Origin: a virus
Length of the DNA stretch: 46,641 nucleotides
Reading direction: 5' to 3' (one strand)
IMG/VR virus record: IMGVR_UViG_3300031857_000344
Coordinates: 1-46,641 of that record
Positions within the stretch are counted from its first letter, which is position 1, and each line of letters opens with the position of its first letter. A program made the position numbers and the translations under genes. Shown one piece after another: positions 36,062 through 43,146 of this stretch. The notes under the pieces are model-generated. The model made no database searches and had not been told where the DNA came from. It saw only the letters and a list, made by a program, of their open reading frames with translations.

Positions 36062-36525
36062 TAGGCGATCCTGATGATAGCGGTCGAAGCAGCCGGGGTC
36101 GGGAAGATGATGGTGAAATCACCGTTGGTCGAGGTCTTGTCCGAACCGAAGTCCAGCACCGCCACAGCCGGGTTGGTCAGTACCGAACCGCCGTTCGACA
36201 GTGCCGACGGGGTGGTATTATAGATCAGCGCGCCGCGAGCCGTGATCGTCGCGTTAGCGAAGGTCAGATCGGCAAAGTCGGTGAAACCGGTCGTGCCTGA
36301 AGTGACCACACCGAGGTTGGTCAACGTGCCGCCACCAGTGGTGTAGTTGGTGCCCGACGACGAAACCTCCCCCGTCGCCGTGTAGGCGGTCGTGGTGGCG
36401 TCAAGGTTAGCCGACGAGGTGTAGAGCGCCAGCTTGAAAGTATCGCCGGAAGTGGCGCGGAAGTCGTGCACGCTAAGGAGGATTTCCCCCTTGAAGCTGG
36501 TGCACATAGCTTGGGTAATTGCCAT
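36061..36525 (-). CDS. Conserved virion-region protein, beta-rich (154 aa)
   Basis: Has a strong ribosome site (aaggagg) before MAITQAMCTSFKGEILLSVH. The chain is Ser, Thr and Gly-rich with alternating strands (FKLALYTSSANLDATTTAY, NYTTGGGTLTNLGVV) and closes FTIIFPTPAASTAIIRIA. I recall homologues beside fibre genes in many phages, without a function. It could be a tail adaptor or part of the fibre base. Its stop overlaps the long fibre start. Confidence 0.8.
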   Translation of the reverse strand: MAITQAMCTSFKGEILLSVHDFRATSGDTFKLALYTSSANLDATTTAYTATGEVSSSGTNYTTGGGTLTNLGVVTSGTTGFTDFADLTFANATITARGALIYNTTPSALSNGGSVLTNPAVAVLDFGSDKTSTNGDFTIIFPTPAASTAIIRIA

Positions 36526-36535
36526 CGGGGCCTCC

Positions 36536-36817
36536 TTACAGGTCGAGGATCGGGATCATCTCCGGAAACCCGGCCTCCCGCAGTTTGTTGGATATGGACA
36601 CACGGTCGGAACGCACCGCTTCGTGTAGGTAATGGATCAGTACCGCTCGGATCGACGACCGAAAGGCTTCCGCCTGCTCCCGGATAGCCGGATGGGCGGT
36701 GCTGCCCACGTAGATGATCTTGTCGAGGGCGCGCTCCGCGATCTCCTCGGGAGTGAAGCCACGCCCCGTGGTGGTTTGGACATCGACGGCCCCAATAGCC
36801 CCTACAGCATCGAACAT
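36536..36817 (-). CDS. Small conserved helical protein (93 aa)
   Basis: The start ATG at 36817 follows the connector gene by three bases. The protein is mostly helical, with FTPEEIAERALDKIIYVG, then HPAIREQAEAFRSSIRAVL and a basic RSDRVSISNKLREAG. Related small proteins occur between connector and fibre genes in other phages. No membrane span, cysteine pair or enzyme motif is present. It may be a tail or head-tail adaptor; the role is unknown. Confidence 0.78.
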   Translation of the reverse strand: MFDAVGAIGAVDVQTTTGRGFTPEEIAERALDKIIYVGSTAHPAIREQAEAFRSSIRAVLIHYLHEAVRSDRVSISNKLREAGFPEMIPILDL

Positions 36818-36820
36818 GGC

Positions 36821-37501
36821 TTACCTCACCGGGTAGCGGGCCTGCCCGCTGCGATACATATCCTGACGGTTCTTGCCCTCGCCAAGCTGCTTGAGCATGG
36901 CCATCGCCTCGTCATACCGCTTCTGGTAGCCAGCCATGACATCGGCTTCGCCCTTCATGAAGGTGTAGGCTTCCAGCAGCGCCCCGTAGAGGAGCGCACT
37001 GTCAAAGTTGTCACCCAGCCACGAAGTGCCCGCCTCGACGATGGACGGCGGGTAGTAGAAATAGTGGAGTTCGACTTGGTAGTTCGCATCCGGGGTCGGA
37101 CCAAGGATGTACGAGTTCTCGTCGAAATAGGCGTAGCAGTACGGTAGGCCCGTGTCGCTTGGGTTCGGAAACGACTGCCGGATGAAGCTGACGTCCTTGT
37201 TGAGCAGGAACTCGTAGTTCCCGTCTCCGTCGATCACGGCCAGCGAGAAGTTGGCGAGCCAGTCCGAAGGCACCGAGAGGTACTTATTCCCTGCTGTGAC
37301 GTTACCGGTCACATTCTTCCGCAGGTCCAAAAGCTGGACCGAGTTGAAGATGCGCTGCTCGGCCTCCTTGATGAACGCGTTGATCTGCTCGGTGGACGTC
37401 AACGTCACCGTGCTGGAGCCGTCAGAGCCGGTCCACGAGGTGTTGGGGAAGTCGTTTTCGACGTACCCCTTGATGGTCTCGAACAGTTGCGCGTAGTTCA
37501 C
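36821..37501 (-). CDS. Head-tail connector / adaptor protein (226 aa)
   Basis: The GTG start at 37501 follows a ggggtaa ribosome site. NYAQLFETIKGYVENDFPNT, then INAFIKEAEQRIFNSVQL and LSVPSDWLANFSL with a helical end (LLYGALLEAYTFMKGEADV) is a known pattern for podovirus adaptors such as T7 gp11 or P22 gp4-like proteins, which join the portal to the nozzle. A second protein of this kind lies at 38257. The two may form successive rings. The assignment is by pattern, not by a confirmed fold. Confidence 0.82.
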   Translation of the reverse strand: MNYAQLFETIKGYVENDFPNTSWTGSDGSSTVTLTSTEQINAFIKEAEQRIFNSVQLLDLRKNVTGNVTAGNKYLSVPSDWLANFSLAVIDGDGNYEFLLNKDVSFIRQSFPNPSDTGLPYCYAYFDENSYILGPTPDANYQVELHYFYYPPSIVEAGTSWLGDNFDSALLYGALLEAYTFMKGEADVMAGYQKRYDEAMAMLKQLGEGKNRQDMYRSGQARYPVR

Positions 37502-37504
37502 GGG

Positions 37505-37645
37505 TTACCCCAGCTTCTTGCTGCTATTCGTCCCCTTGGTAGCCGCGCCGGTTCCGCGAGTTTTCACGGTCTGGGTGTTGGCAACCTTGTTCGGATAGCC
37601 GTTGTTGTTCGGCACAATCGGCACGATCTTGGGCTTGTAGTCCAT
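37505..37645 (-). CDS. Very small basic protein (46 aa)
   Basis: Runs from the ATG at 37645, one base after the preceding stop, to a TAA at 37505. The sequence opens MDYKPKIVPIVPNNNGYPN and ends in a Lys/Gly/Thr-rich stretch (TRGTGAATKGTNSSKKLG). It fills an otherwise empty gap in a region where genes touch, has normal codon use and follows the spacing of its neighbours, so I take it as real. It belongs to the run of small basic proteins between 37505 and 40839. Function is unknown. Confidence 0.68.
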   Translation of the reverse strand: MDYKPKIVPIVPNNNGYPNKVANTQTVKTRGTGAATKGTNSSKKLG

Positions 37646-37646
37646 G

Positions 37647-37853
37647 TCAGATGCCCTTCTTCGGCACAGCGCGCACCGACTTCTTCTGGTTGGCGACCTT
37701 CGCCAGATTACGGCCCATCGCCTTCATCTGGGCATTGGTCTTGCCGCCCTTGGCCATCTTGGTCAGCGGCTGACCCTTATGCTTGGCGCGCTCGTGCTTG
37801 TGCACCGCAGCGGCCACCATTTTCTTGTCTTGCTTGAGGTCCTTCTTATCCAT
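37647..37853 (-). CDS. Small Lys-rich protein (68 aa)
   Basis: I chose the ATG at 37853, seven bases after ggagg, over another ATG two codons upstream that overlaps the preceding stop. The product is almost all charged helix at first (DKKDLKQDKKMVAAAVHKHE) and then TKMAKGGKTNAQMKAMG, with a basic end. It shares the x-A-K-G-G motif with three other small proteins in this run. It looks like a DNA- or scaffold-binding virion protein; no function is known. Confidence 0.75.
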   Translation of the reverse strand: MDKKDLKQDKKMVAAAVHKHERAKHKGQPLTKMAKGGKTNAQMKAMGRNLAKVANQKKSVRAVPKKGI

Positions 37854-37855
37854 CG

Positions 37856-38248
37856 TCATTCCTCCGTCTGCACAGTCACCGTGCCTACTTCACCAACTCC
37901 TAGTAGCGTATTTGGAAGTCCAGATAAACCCAAAGGATCGTTTAGTCCTACGGGGTTCCAACCCCACTGAATGATCCGGCTACCTTCACCGACAGACCCA
38001 TCGGCCATCAAGCCAGACTGGAAGTAGGTCGTGTCGGGACGCGGGTTGCGCAGCGCCTGCGGGTCATCGACCGGATACATGCCAAGCTGAAGCTGTGGTT
38101 GATCCGGTTCCCAGCAGGTTGGGCACACGAGGATGTTGACGTTCTTCGTCTTGATGACGAGACGCCGAAGCTGCTTGAGCTTGTAACGGAACCCGCAGCG
38201 GTCGCACTGCGAGATCGCCCATTTGCCAGAGGCGAACCGATTAGGCAT
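37856..38248 (-). CDS. Zinc-ribbon phage protein (130 aa)
   Basis: Two CxxC knuckles, CDRCG near residue 17 and CPTCW near 45, separated by a basic strand pair (RYKLKQLRRLVIKTKNVNIL), form a zinc ribbon. The C-terminal half is Pro/Gly-rich (DPQALRNPRPDTTYFQSG, then SRIIQWGWNPVGLND). Close relatives lie beside head-tail connectors in many aquatic phages. It may bind DNA or steady the connector. It is not a nuclease by any motif that I see. Confidence 0.85.
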   Translation of the reverse strand: MPNRFASGKWAISQCDRCGFRYKLKQLRRLVIKTKNVNILVCPTCWEPDQPQLQLGMYPVDDPQALRNPRPDTTYFQSGLMADGSVGEGSRIIQWGWNPVGLNDPLGLSGLPNTLLGVGEVGTVTVQTEE

Positions 38249-38256
38249 CGCACCTC

Positions 38257-38967
38257 CTAGTAGAACATCTGACGCGGGGCGATGCGGAGCGGGGCCTTTT
38301 CACGGTCCTCGTCTGCAGCCTGCTGCCAGAGTTCTTCGTATTCGCTCTTGAGCATCATGGTGCGCTCCAGCCCGCCCGGCACCTTCTTGGACAGGTGATA
38401 GGCCAGACCAGCCACCATGCACGGAAGGAAGCGGAATGGAATGTCCTGCGTCGTGACGCCGTTGCCAGCGTCTTGGATGCGTCGGAGCCGCCAGTAGACG
38501 AAGGTGTAGTAGTTGCTCTGTTCCGGCGCGGGCCAGACGTTGATCTGCGGCTCCCGCACGCCGGTCACCGGGTAATTCGCACCCGACTGCCGGTTGATCC
38601 AGACTTGGATCGGGCGACCCTGCGCATTCTTGTTCGGGATCGTCGAGTAGGTATCGACACTGATCCGGCTGATGTTGATGTCGGTTTGCGCCTGCCCGGT
38701 CTGGGTGCGGATCACGTGGTCGATCAGGTCAATGGTATCCGCAGGTAGATCGTAGGTGATCTGTCCCTGCACCAACGGGATACTCCCCTGTTCGATAGTC
38801 CATAGGTTGATGCCCCGGTTAGCCCACTCAATCGTCAGGAGGTTGAGGCTGCGCCGGGCAGTGCGCAAGTCGTAGCCAGTACGAAGCTCGGCACCGCAAC
38901 GCTCGAACGCTTCCTCAACAAGCTCGTTGAGGTTCATGTTGAAGGTAGTGGTGCCGCTCGTGGTCAT
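38257..38967 (-). CDS. Head-tail connector protein (236 aa)
   Basis: Begins NLNELVEEAFERCGAELRTG, followed by ARRSLNLLTIEWANRGINLW, VQGQITYDLPADTIDLIDHV and later VYWRLRRIQDAGNG, a pattern typical of podovirus head-tail adaptors. The start overlaps the stop of the gene downstream on the map (ATGA at 38964-38967). Together with the 226-residue protein at 36821 it likely builds the neck between portal and nozzle. T7 gp11 or P22 gp4 are the nearest known analogues in role. Confidence 0.85.
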   Translation of the reverse strand: MTTSGTTTFNMNLNELVEEAFERCGAELRTGYDLRTARRSLNLLTIEWANRGINLWTIEQGSIPLVQGQITYDLPADTIDLIDHVIRTQTGQAQTDINISRISVDTYSTIPNKNAQGRPIQVWINRQSGANYPVTGVREPQINVWPAPEQSNYYTFVYWRLRRIQDAGNGVTTQDIPFRFLPCMVAGLAYHLSKKVPGGLERTMMLKSEYEELWQQAADEDREKAPLRIAPRQMFY

Positions 38968-39359
38968 CTGTATCTCGCCGTCTTTTTGGCGATGGTCTTG
39001 GGCTGCTTCACGAACTGCTTGCCCTTAGCCATGCCTTCTCGCTTGGCCTTCGTTGTAGCAGCGTATTCGGAAGAAGTCAGTGCCTGTCGCGCTTTCTTCG
39101 GGAGGTATCGCTCCCCGGTCGCCTTGGGGCCTTGGGTTGAGGGTTTACCGGACTTGGTACCCCACTCTTCCTTCGTCCACTTGGACAGCGATTGCTGGGC
39201 CTTGGTCTTGGGGCCGGAGTATCCGCCCCCGGACTTCTTGTACCGTTGGGTCGCAAGCTGGGCTTTGCGGGCAGACCACTGGCCGGGCTTGCCGCCTTTG
39301 TCGCTGGCCTTCACGGCGGCGACAATGCGCTTCCACTTGCCCTCGTCTGTCCGCGCCAC
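38964..39359 (-). CDS. DUF5872-like basic protein (131 aa)
   Basis: The start is a GTG at 39359 behind gggaagtaag. The chain is rich in Lys and Gly, with WSARKAQLATQRYKKSGGGY, SLSKWTKEEWGTKSGKPS and GERYLPKKARQALTSSEYAA, the pattern that I recall for DUF5872, a family shared by phages and giant viruses. KGKQFVKQPKTIAKKTARYR closes the chain. The strong positive charge fits nucleic acid binding inside the capsid. Function is not known; the family name is from memory. Confidence 0.85.
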   Translation of the reverse strand: MARTDEGKWKRIVAAVKASDKGGKPGQWSARKAQLATQRYKKSGGGYSGPKTKAQQSLSKWTKEEWGTKSGKPSTQGPKATGERYLPKKARQALTSSEYAATTKAKREGMAKGKQFVKQPKTIAKKTARYR

Positions 39360-39360
39360 C

Positions 39361-39648
39361 TTACTTCCCCTTCTTGAAGCCCTTCAAGACCTGCGCAAAC
39401 CGGGCACGTTGGCCCAGTTTGCCGGGAGCCTTTGCCGCCGTGGCGAGCGTCTTGGCGGGGATTTTCTGCCCCTTCTTGACGCCGAGCGCGGCGCGCAGGG
39501 CACCGGGCTTCTTAATGGCCTTCTTGATGTCCAGCTTACCGCCTTTGGCGTACATGGCCACATCGTCGGGGTTGTCCTTCCGACGGATGATCTTCTTCCC
39601 CGGCATCTTCGACGCCCGGATGTCGCCCATACCCCGCGAAGCGCGCAT
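39361..39648 (-). CDS. Small basic protein with AKGG motif (95 aa)
   Basis: I chose the ATG at 39648, which overlaps the upstream stop in TAATG; a GTG three codons earlier is possible. MRASRGMGDIRASKMPGKK leads to VAMYAKGGKLDIKKAIKK and a Lys-rich, Ala-rich end. It belongs to the same set of small basic, Lys/Gly-rich proteins as 37647 and 39648-40839. Sequence suggests binding to DNA or to the scaffold. No function is known. Confidence 0.78.
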   Translation of the reverse strand: MRASRGMGDIRASKMPGKKIIRRKDNPDDVAMYAKGGKLDIKKAIKKPGALRAALGVKKGQKIPAKTLATAAKAPGKLGQRARFAQVLKGFKKGK

Positions 39649-40040
39649 TACATGCACTTCCCGCCGCCAGCGAGCATCTTGCCCTTGGTCTTACCCTTCT
39701 TGGCGATGCCGTCAGCACGAGCCGAAGCCGAGCCGCCCTTGGCGTACTTCGGCATCGCACGGCCCTTGGCGTCAGCCGACTTGTTCATCATGGCCTTACC
39801 GGCCTTGGTTGCCTTCTTCATCGTCTTGCCTCCTTTGGCGTAGGGGGTGGCCTTCTTCGCCGCCTTGCTGGCGTCCTTGGCCGCTTCGGCGTTACGACGC
39901 CGCATCTCTTCGAGGAACTTCTTGCGCTCCGGGGTCAGCGGCACGGTGTCGGGACCCCCAGTGATCGGTTCACGCATGCGCGGATCGCTCGCCTTGGGCT
40001 TGGCCGTGGGGCCACCGGAACCAAACTTTTTGTTCTTCAT
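39648..40040 (-). CDS. Basic protein with two AKGG motifs (130 aa)
   Basis: Starts at the ATG at 40040 (MKNKKFGSGGPTAKPKA). A charged helix (PERKKFLEEMRRRNAEAAK) leads to ATPYAKGGKTMKKATKAG and PKYAKGGSASARADG, ending GKTKGKMLAGGGKCM. The last 26 residues are nearly the same as those of the protein at 40549-40839, so the two are partial paralogues. The run of Lys and Gly suggests a DNA-binding or DNA-packing role in the virion; unproven. Confidence 0.8.
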   Translation of the reverse strand: MKNKKFGSGGPTAKPKASDPRMREPITGGPDTVPLTPERKKFLEEMRRRNAEAAKDASKAAKKATPYAKGGKTMKKATKAGKAMMNKSADAKGRAMPKYAKGGSASARADGIAKKGKTKGKMLAGGGKCM

Positions 40041-40044
40041 CTCA

Positions 40045-40287
40045 TCAGCCCTTTCTGAACTCGTCGAGCTTGTCCTCAAGGCGCTTGAAGGCGCTGTCGA
40101 ACCGCTCCCCCAGTTTATCGACCGTGATATTCATCTCGGCCCGAGTAACATGGTCCCGTGCGATCTCCTCACGGGTCCGATTGAGCAGGATCGTGATCCG
40201 ATCCAACTCGTCGAACTTCCCTTTAATGAGGAAGCCCATAACCGCCACGATACCGCTCAAAATGACGTTCCATACCATCATTTCCAT
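40045..40287 (-). CDS. Small membrane-anchored coiled-coil protein (80 aa)
   Basis: Residues 4-22 (MVWNVILSGIVAVMGFLIKG) are one membrane span. The remaining 58 residues are a charged helix, DELDRITILLNRTREEIARD then LGERFDSAFKRLEDKLDEF, fitting a coiled coil. Related small proteins are common in phage late regions and have been discussed as spanin- or holin-like, though this one is far from the lysis genes. No function can be set. It could be a second lysis factor or a virion membrane protein. Confidence 0.78.
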   Translation of the reverse strand: MEMMVWNVILSGIVAVMGFLIKGKFDELDRITILLNRTREEIARDHVTRAEMNITVDKLGERFDSAFKRLEDKLDEFRKG

Positions 40288-40288
40288 C

Positions 40289-40549
40289 TTAGCAGTTCCA
40301 CGCCCTCAATGACTTGTTGATCCGGCTGTTCGGATCGTTTGCGGTTTTCGAGGACGTCAGCTTCGACTTCATCCCCTTCATGCGCGAGCAGAAGGACTTC
40401 CGACGGGAAGCGTCTTTCTTCGTTTTCGGATTGGGTGCCGGTGGCTTGAGGTTCATCCCCTGCTTCTTGGCCGACGCACGCCCTTTGGCGTTGAGGCCAC
40501 CCTTGGGGTTCTTACCTTCCTTCCGGGTCCAAGCAGGAGACTTAGCCAT
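40289..40549 (-). CDS. Conserved small basic protein, DUF6321-like (86 aa)
   Basis: Begins MAKSPAWTRKEGKNPKGGLN, continues AKGRASAKKQGMNLKPPAP and KSFCSRMKGMKSKLTSSKTA, and ends DPNSRINKSLRAWNC. I recall this exact pattern in many aquatic phages and the family DUF6321. It is very basic with two cysteines. The start overlaps the previous stop (TGATG). It probably binds nucleic acid or another virion protein; the family label should be checked. Confidence 0.85.
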   Translation of the reverse strand: MAKSPAWTRKEGKNPKGGLNAKGRASAKKQGMNLKPPAPNPKTKKDASRRKSFCSRMKGMKSKLTSSKTANDPNSRINKSLRAWNC

Positions 40550-40839
40550 CAGACCATCTTCCCCTTGGTCTTGCCCTTCTTGCAGCAGCCGTCGGCGCGC
40601 TTCGAGGCCGAGCCGCCCTTGGCGTACTTCTTGACCTTGCCGCCGCGCTTCATACCAGCGCCAGTTTCGACTTCCGCAGCTTCGGCAACCATACCGGGCT
40701 TTTTGCCCTTCTTGCCCTTGATCGCATCAACCGCCAACAGAGCCGGACTAAGATTGCGCAACCCGCTAAACAACCCTTGGCCGCTAACCGCCCCGTACAG
40801 CGGGGAGATCGAGCCAAGCACCTTGTCGATTTTTGCCAT
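40549..40839 (-). CDS. Basic protein with AKGG motif, paralogue of 39648 (96 aa)
   Basis: The ATG at 40839 follows the ribosome site aaggaggt; an in-frame start 37 codons earlier lies in another gene. MAKIDKVLGSISPLYGAVSG and LRNLSPALLAVDAIKGK form an N-terminal part with two helices. After KRGGKVKKYAKGGSASKRAD comes a Cys-Cys pair and KGKTKGKMV. This tail is shared with the protein at 39648-40040. It is likely a virion protein of unknown role. Confidence 0.82.
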   Translation of the reverse strand: MAKIDKVLGSISPLYGAVSGQGLFSGLRNLSPALLAVDAIKGKKGKKPGMVAEAAEVETGAGMKRGGKVKKYAKGGSASKRADGCCKKGKTKGKMV

Positions 40840-40849
40840 CTCGACCTCC

Positions 40850-41161
40850 TTAACCGTAGAAGATGGTGATCGCGGCGACGTCGGTGAGCGTGCCGTACAG
40901 ACCATTCTCTGCCAGAATACCCTGATCGGGCACGGGGATATAGAAATCACCCGTGTCGGCAGCGGCGGAAGTGTTCAACGTGAACAGGATGTCGCCACCC
41001 GACGACCCGTCGCGCACCACCACAGTGCCCGCCGTTGCGCCATTCTTGACGTAGATACCCTTCACGCGGGTACGGAACGTGCAGTTTGCATCGCTCTGGG
41101 TCTTGAACACGCCAGTTGCGGTCAAAGGCTTGGTGACCTTGACGTCAGTTTGCATAGCCAT
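40850..41161 (-). CDS. Small head or tail structural protein (103 aa)
   Basis: ATG at 41161 with ggaggg seven bases upstream. The product is beta-rich: VTKPLTATGVFKTQSDAN, VKGIYVKNGATAGTVVVRDG, then LFTLNTSAAADTGDFYIPVP. It resembles the small virion proteins found between capsid and connector genes, probably for capsid decoration or head completion. It contains no catalytic motif. The neighbour at 41187 has a similar beta-rich composition. Confidence 0.8.
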   Translation of the reverse strand: MAMQTDVKVTKPLTATGVFKTQSDANCTFRTRVKGIYVKNGATAGTVVVRDGSSGGDILFTLNTSAAADTGDFYIPVPDQGILAENGLYGTLTDVAAITIFYG

Positions 41162-41186
41162 AAGCCAGCCCTCCTATGGATCAGGA

Positions 41187-41456
41187 TTAGGTGGCGCTGA
41201 TGGCAGCAAGCGTATCGCAGCGGAGCCAGTTCGTGCCGTTCGAGAAAGCCACAACCGGGCTGCCAGCAGCGCCGTTCGAGACGTAGATCAGCGTGCGAGC
41301 GTTGGCCGAGGCCGAGGGGACACCAGCGACGGTGTAGGTCGGGAGAGTGACAGCGCCGGTCACGTTGCCGGTGACATTGCCGACCACGTTGCCGGTGAAG
41401 GTGCCTTCAAAGCCATTGTCCGAAGCAACCGGACCCGAAAAAGTAGTGCGAGCCAT
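41187..41456 (-). CDS. Small virion protein, decoration-like (89 aa)
   Basis: The ATG at 41456 sits six bases after ggagg; a start eight codons earlier has no such site. It begins MARTTFSGPVASDNGFEG, with GNVVGNVTGNVTGAVTLP as a short internal repeat, and continues YVSNGAAGSPVVAFSNGTNW and LRCDTLAAISAT. Relatives I recall lie next to capsid genes in aquatic phages. Capsid decoration is the likely role. It is the first gene after the capsid-gene terminator and structured gap. Confidence 0.82.
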   Translation of the reverse strand: MARTTFSGPVASDNGFEGTFTGNVVGNVTGNVTGAVTLPTYTVAGVPSASANARTLIYVSNGAAGSPVVAFSNGTNWLRCDTLAAISAT

Positions 41457-41483
41457 TATTGGCCTCCTGTGTAGTAGCACATC

Positions 41484-41526
41484 CTCGTACCGTCTCTACT
41501 AAGTCCGCTAGGTCGGTCGGTACGAG
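41484..41526 (-). promoter_or_regulatory. 9-base inverted repeat in the gap behind the capsid gene
   Basis: CTCGTACCG (41484-41492) and CGGTACGAG (41518-41526) are perfect complements around a 25-base spacer, upstream of the gene at 41456. Just upstream on the minus strand TTGTGC and TAGGAT stand 18 bases apart, a weak promoter. It may be an operator or a leader hairpin. Confidence 0.4.
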
Positions 41527-41560
41527 TGGTTAATCCTAGTTGCGTACGTGTACCACGCAC

Positions 41561-41595
41561 AAAGAAAGAAGGGAAGGAGTTTTACCTCCTTCCCT
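41561..41595 (-). terminator. Terminator behind the major capsid gene
   Basis: On the minus strand, a 10-pair stem (41570-41579 with 41586-41595) with a six-base loop is followed by a T-rich tract (TTCTTTCTT). It lies 14 bases after the capsid stop. It would raise capsid mRNA over the genes behind it. Confidence 0.78.
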
Positions 41596-41608
41596 CCCCC
41601 CTGTTTCC

Positions 41609-42520
41609 TTAGGCAGCGCCTTCGGAACCGTACATGCCCAGCGGGTCAGACCAGCCGAACGAGTAACGCTCGCGAGCCTTGTAGCGGACGTTCCCGGTGT
41701 CGAAGTCACCGTCCATCGACGTAGCCATCGGCGTACGAACGAAGTGCTTCAGACCGTTCGGCACATCGGTGGTCAGGAACCACGCATCCGTGTCGGTCAG
41801 GAAGTGGTTGACGGTGTAGCCTTCCGGGATCGAGCCGTTCGACTTCAGAGCGTTGATGTCGTTGTCGGCAGTCGAAACGCGCAGTTCGGTTTCGAGCAGA
41901 CGAGTAGCAACGAACATCAGGCTCGGCGGGACCACCAGCTTGCGCGGCTTGGCTGCGATCAGCAGGCCACGTTCGTCGGTCCAGCCAGCGATCTGAATGA
42001 CAGCCGCTTCAAGCGACGTTTCGTTCAGGTCAGCCGGGGTGCTGGGGACGTTCGAGTTGGTGCCACCCGAGACCAGCGGGTGAGCGTTCGAGAACAGCGG
42101 CTGTCCGTCGCCACCGGGGTAGTCGGTGTCGAAGCCGTTGTTCAGGACCGCAGCAGCCTTGGTCTGCTTGGTGTAAGCCATCGCACGGGCGAGGGCCTTG
42201 GTGTACCGCGACGACAGGCTGTCGTACAGGTTGTCTTCGATGGCTTCTTCCGTGAGCGAGAACCCGAGGGCAATCGTCTCATGGTTGTAGCGAGCCGTGA
42301 AGACTTCCTGTGCGTTGTCGTACGCGATGGCACTGCCTTCGTTCTTAACCGGAGCAGCCGAGAAGCCCGACAGCTTGGTTTCTTCTTCGAACGAACGCTC
42401 GGAGCTTTCGGTTTCGAAAATCTCCTTATGCTCTTCACCGTAACGGGCGTACTCAAGGCCGAACAGGGCGTTGAGGCCGGGCAGAAGCTCCTTCAGAAGC
42501 TGTGCGCGTGAAATTGCCAT
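41609..42520 (-). CDS. Major capsid protein, Mu gpT-like HK97-fold type (303 aa)
   Basis: The main shell subunit. The pattern ELLPGLNALFGLEYARYGEE, ETKLSGFSAAPVKNEGSAIA, HETIALGFSLTEEAIEDNLY, AMAYTKQTKAAAVLNNGF and RKLVVPPSLMFVATRLLETE is that of the Mu gpT-type major head protein group. It lacks a fused prohead protease and no protease gene is seen in the window. It follows scaffold and two small head genes, as expected, and is followed by a terminator. Ribosome site ggagac. Confidence 0.92.
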   Translation of the reverse strand: MAISRAQLLKELLPGLNALFGLEYARYGEEHKEIFETESSERSFEEETKLSGFSAAPVKNEGSAIAYDNAQEVFTARYNHETIALGFSLTEEAIEDNLYDSLSSRYTKALARAMAYTKQTKAAAVLNNGFDTDYPGGDGQPLFSNAHPLVSGGTNSNVPSTPADLNETSLEAAVIQIAGWTDERGLLIAAKPRKLVVPPSLMFVATRLLETELRVSTADNDINALKSNGSIPEGYTVNHFLTDTDAWFLTTDVPNGLKHFVRTPMATSMDGDFDTGNVRYKARERYSFGWSDPLGMYGSEGAA

Positions 42521-42532
42521 TGTTCAGTCTCC

Positions 42533-43132
42533 TTAGACGCCAGTCGGGTTGAGATACTGGTGCATGCCCTGGTTCCACTTGACGATCACCTCGGTGTAGT
42601 TGCCGGGGTTGCCCGCCTGTGCGGTTTCCGGCACGACGTCGATGACGCGGACCGGCAGGGTGTTGGTCGTCGCGGTGTTGTCATCGACAGCGACCCGCGA
42701 GTTACCAGTGATGGTGTTGCCAGCGTTCTGGACCAGAGCGGCGTTGTTACCCACAGCAGTGCGGGTGACGAAGCCAATGGTGGTGCCAGACGAGACCACA
42801 GCGACCTTGAACAGCGCATCCGGGTCGTCAAGCACGTAGGCCACGATGTCCGTGGCGACCGTGTTGGCCGGGTAGTACTGACGGAAGGTCTTCCCGAACA
42901 CCGGATCGGTGTACGAGCAGCCGAGGAAAACGCCGACCGGGGTGGCGGTGGAAGTACCGGTGTCCTTAGCCAGAGTACCGGTGTCCACGAGCTTCACAAC
43001 GTCGCCATAGAAGATCGACGTATCGTAGCCCGAGACAATCGGGATTTGGCGGGTGGCACCAGCAAACACCTGACCGCCGATCAGGTTGATCGGAAGAAGC
43101 CCATAGGGGGCCGAAACAGTAGGATATGCCAT
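42533..43132 (-). CDS. Capsid-associated protein (199 aa)
   Basis: Lies between the major capsid gene and an upstream head gene, with taggag as ribosome site. APYGLLPINLIGGQVFAGAT then YDTSIFYGDVVKLVDTG, GVFLGCSYTDPVFGKTFRQY and AYVLDDPDALFKVAV are typical of beta-rich phage head-decoration or head-fibre proteins that I recall near capsid genes. The end NYTEVIVKWNQGMHQYLNPT is conserved. It is likely a decoration or minor capsid protein. Confidence 0.84.
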   Translation of the reverse strand: MAYPTVSAPYGLLPINLIGGQVFAGATRQIPIVSGYDTSIFYGDVVKLVDTGTLAKDTGTSTATPVGVFLGCSYTDPVFGKTFRQYYPANTVATDIVAYVLDDPDALFKVAVVSSGTTIGFVTRTAVGNNAALVQNAGNTITGNSRVAVDDNTATTNTLPVRVIDVVPETAQAGNPGNYTEVIVKWNQGMHQYLNPTGV

Positions 43133-43146
43133 TCTAAGCTCCTAGC

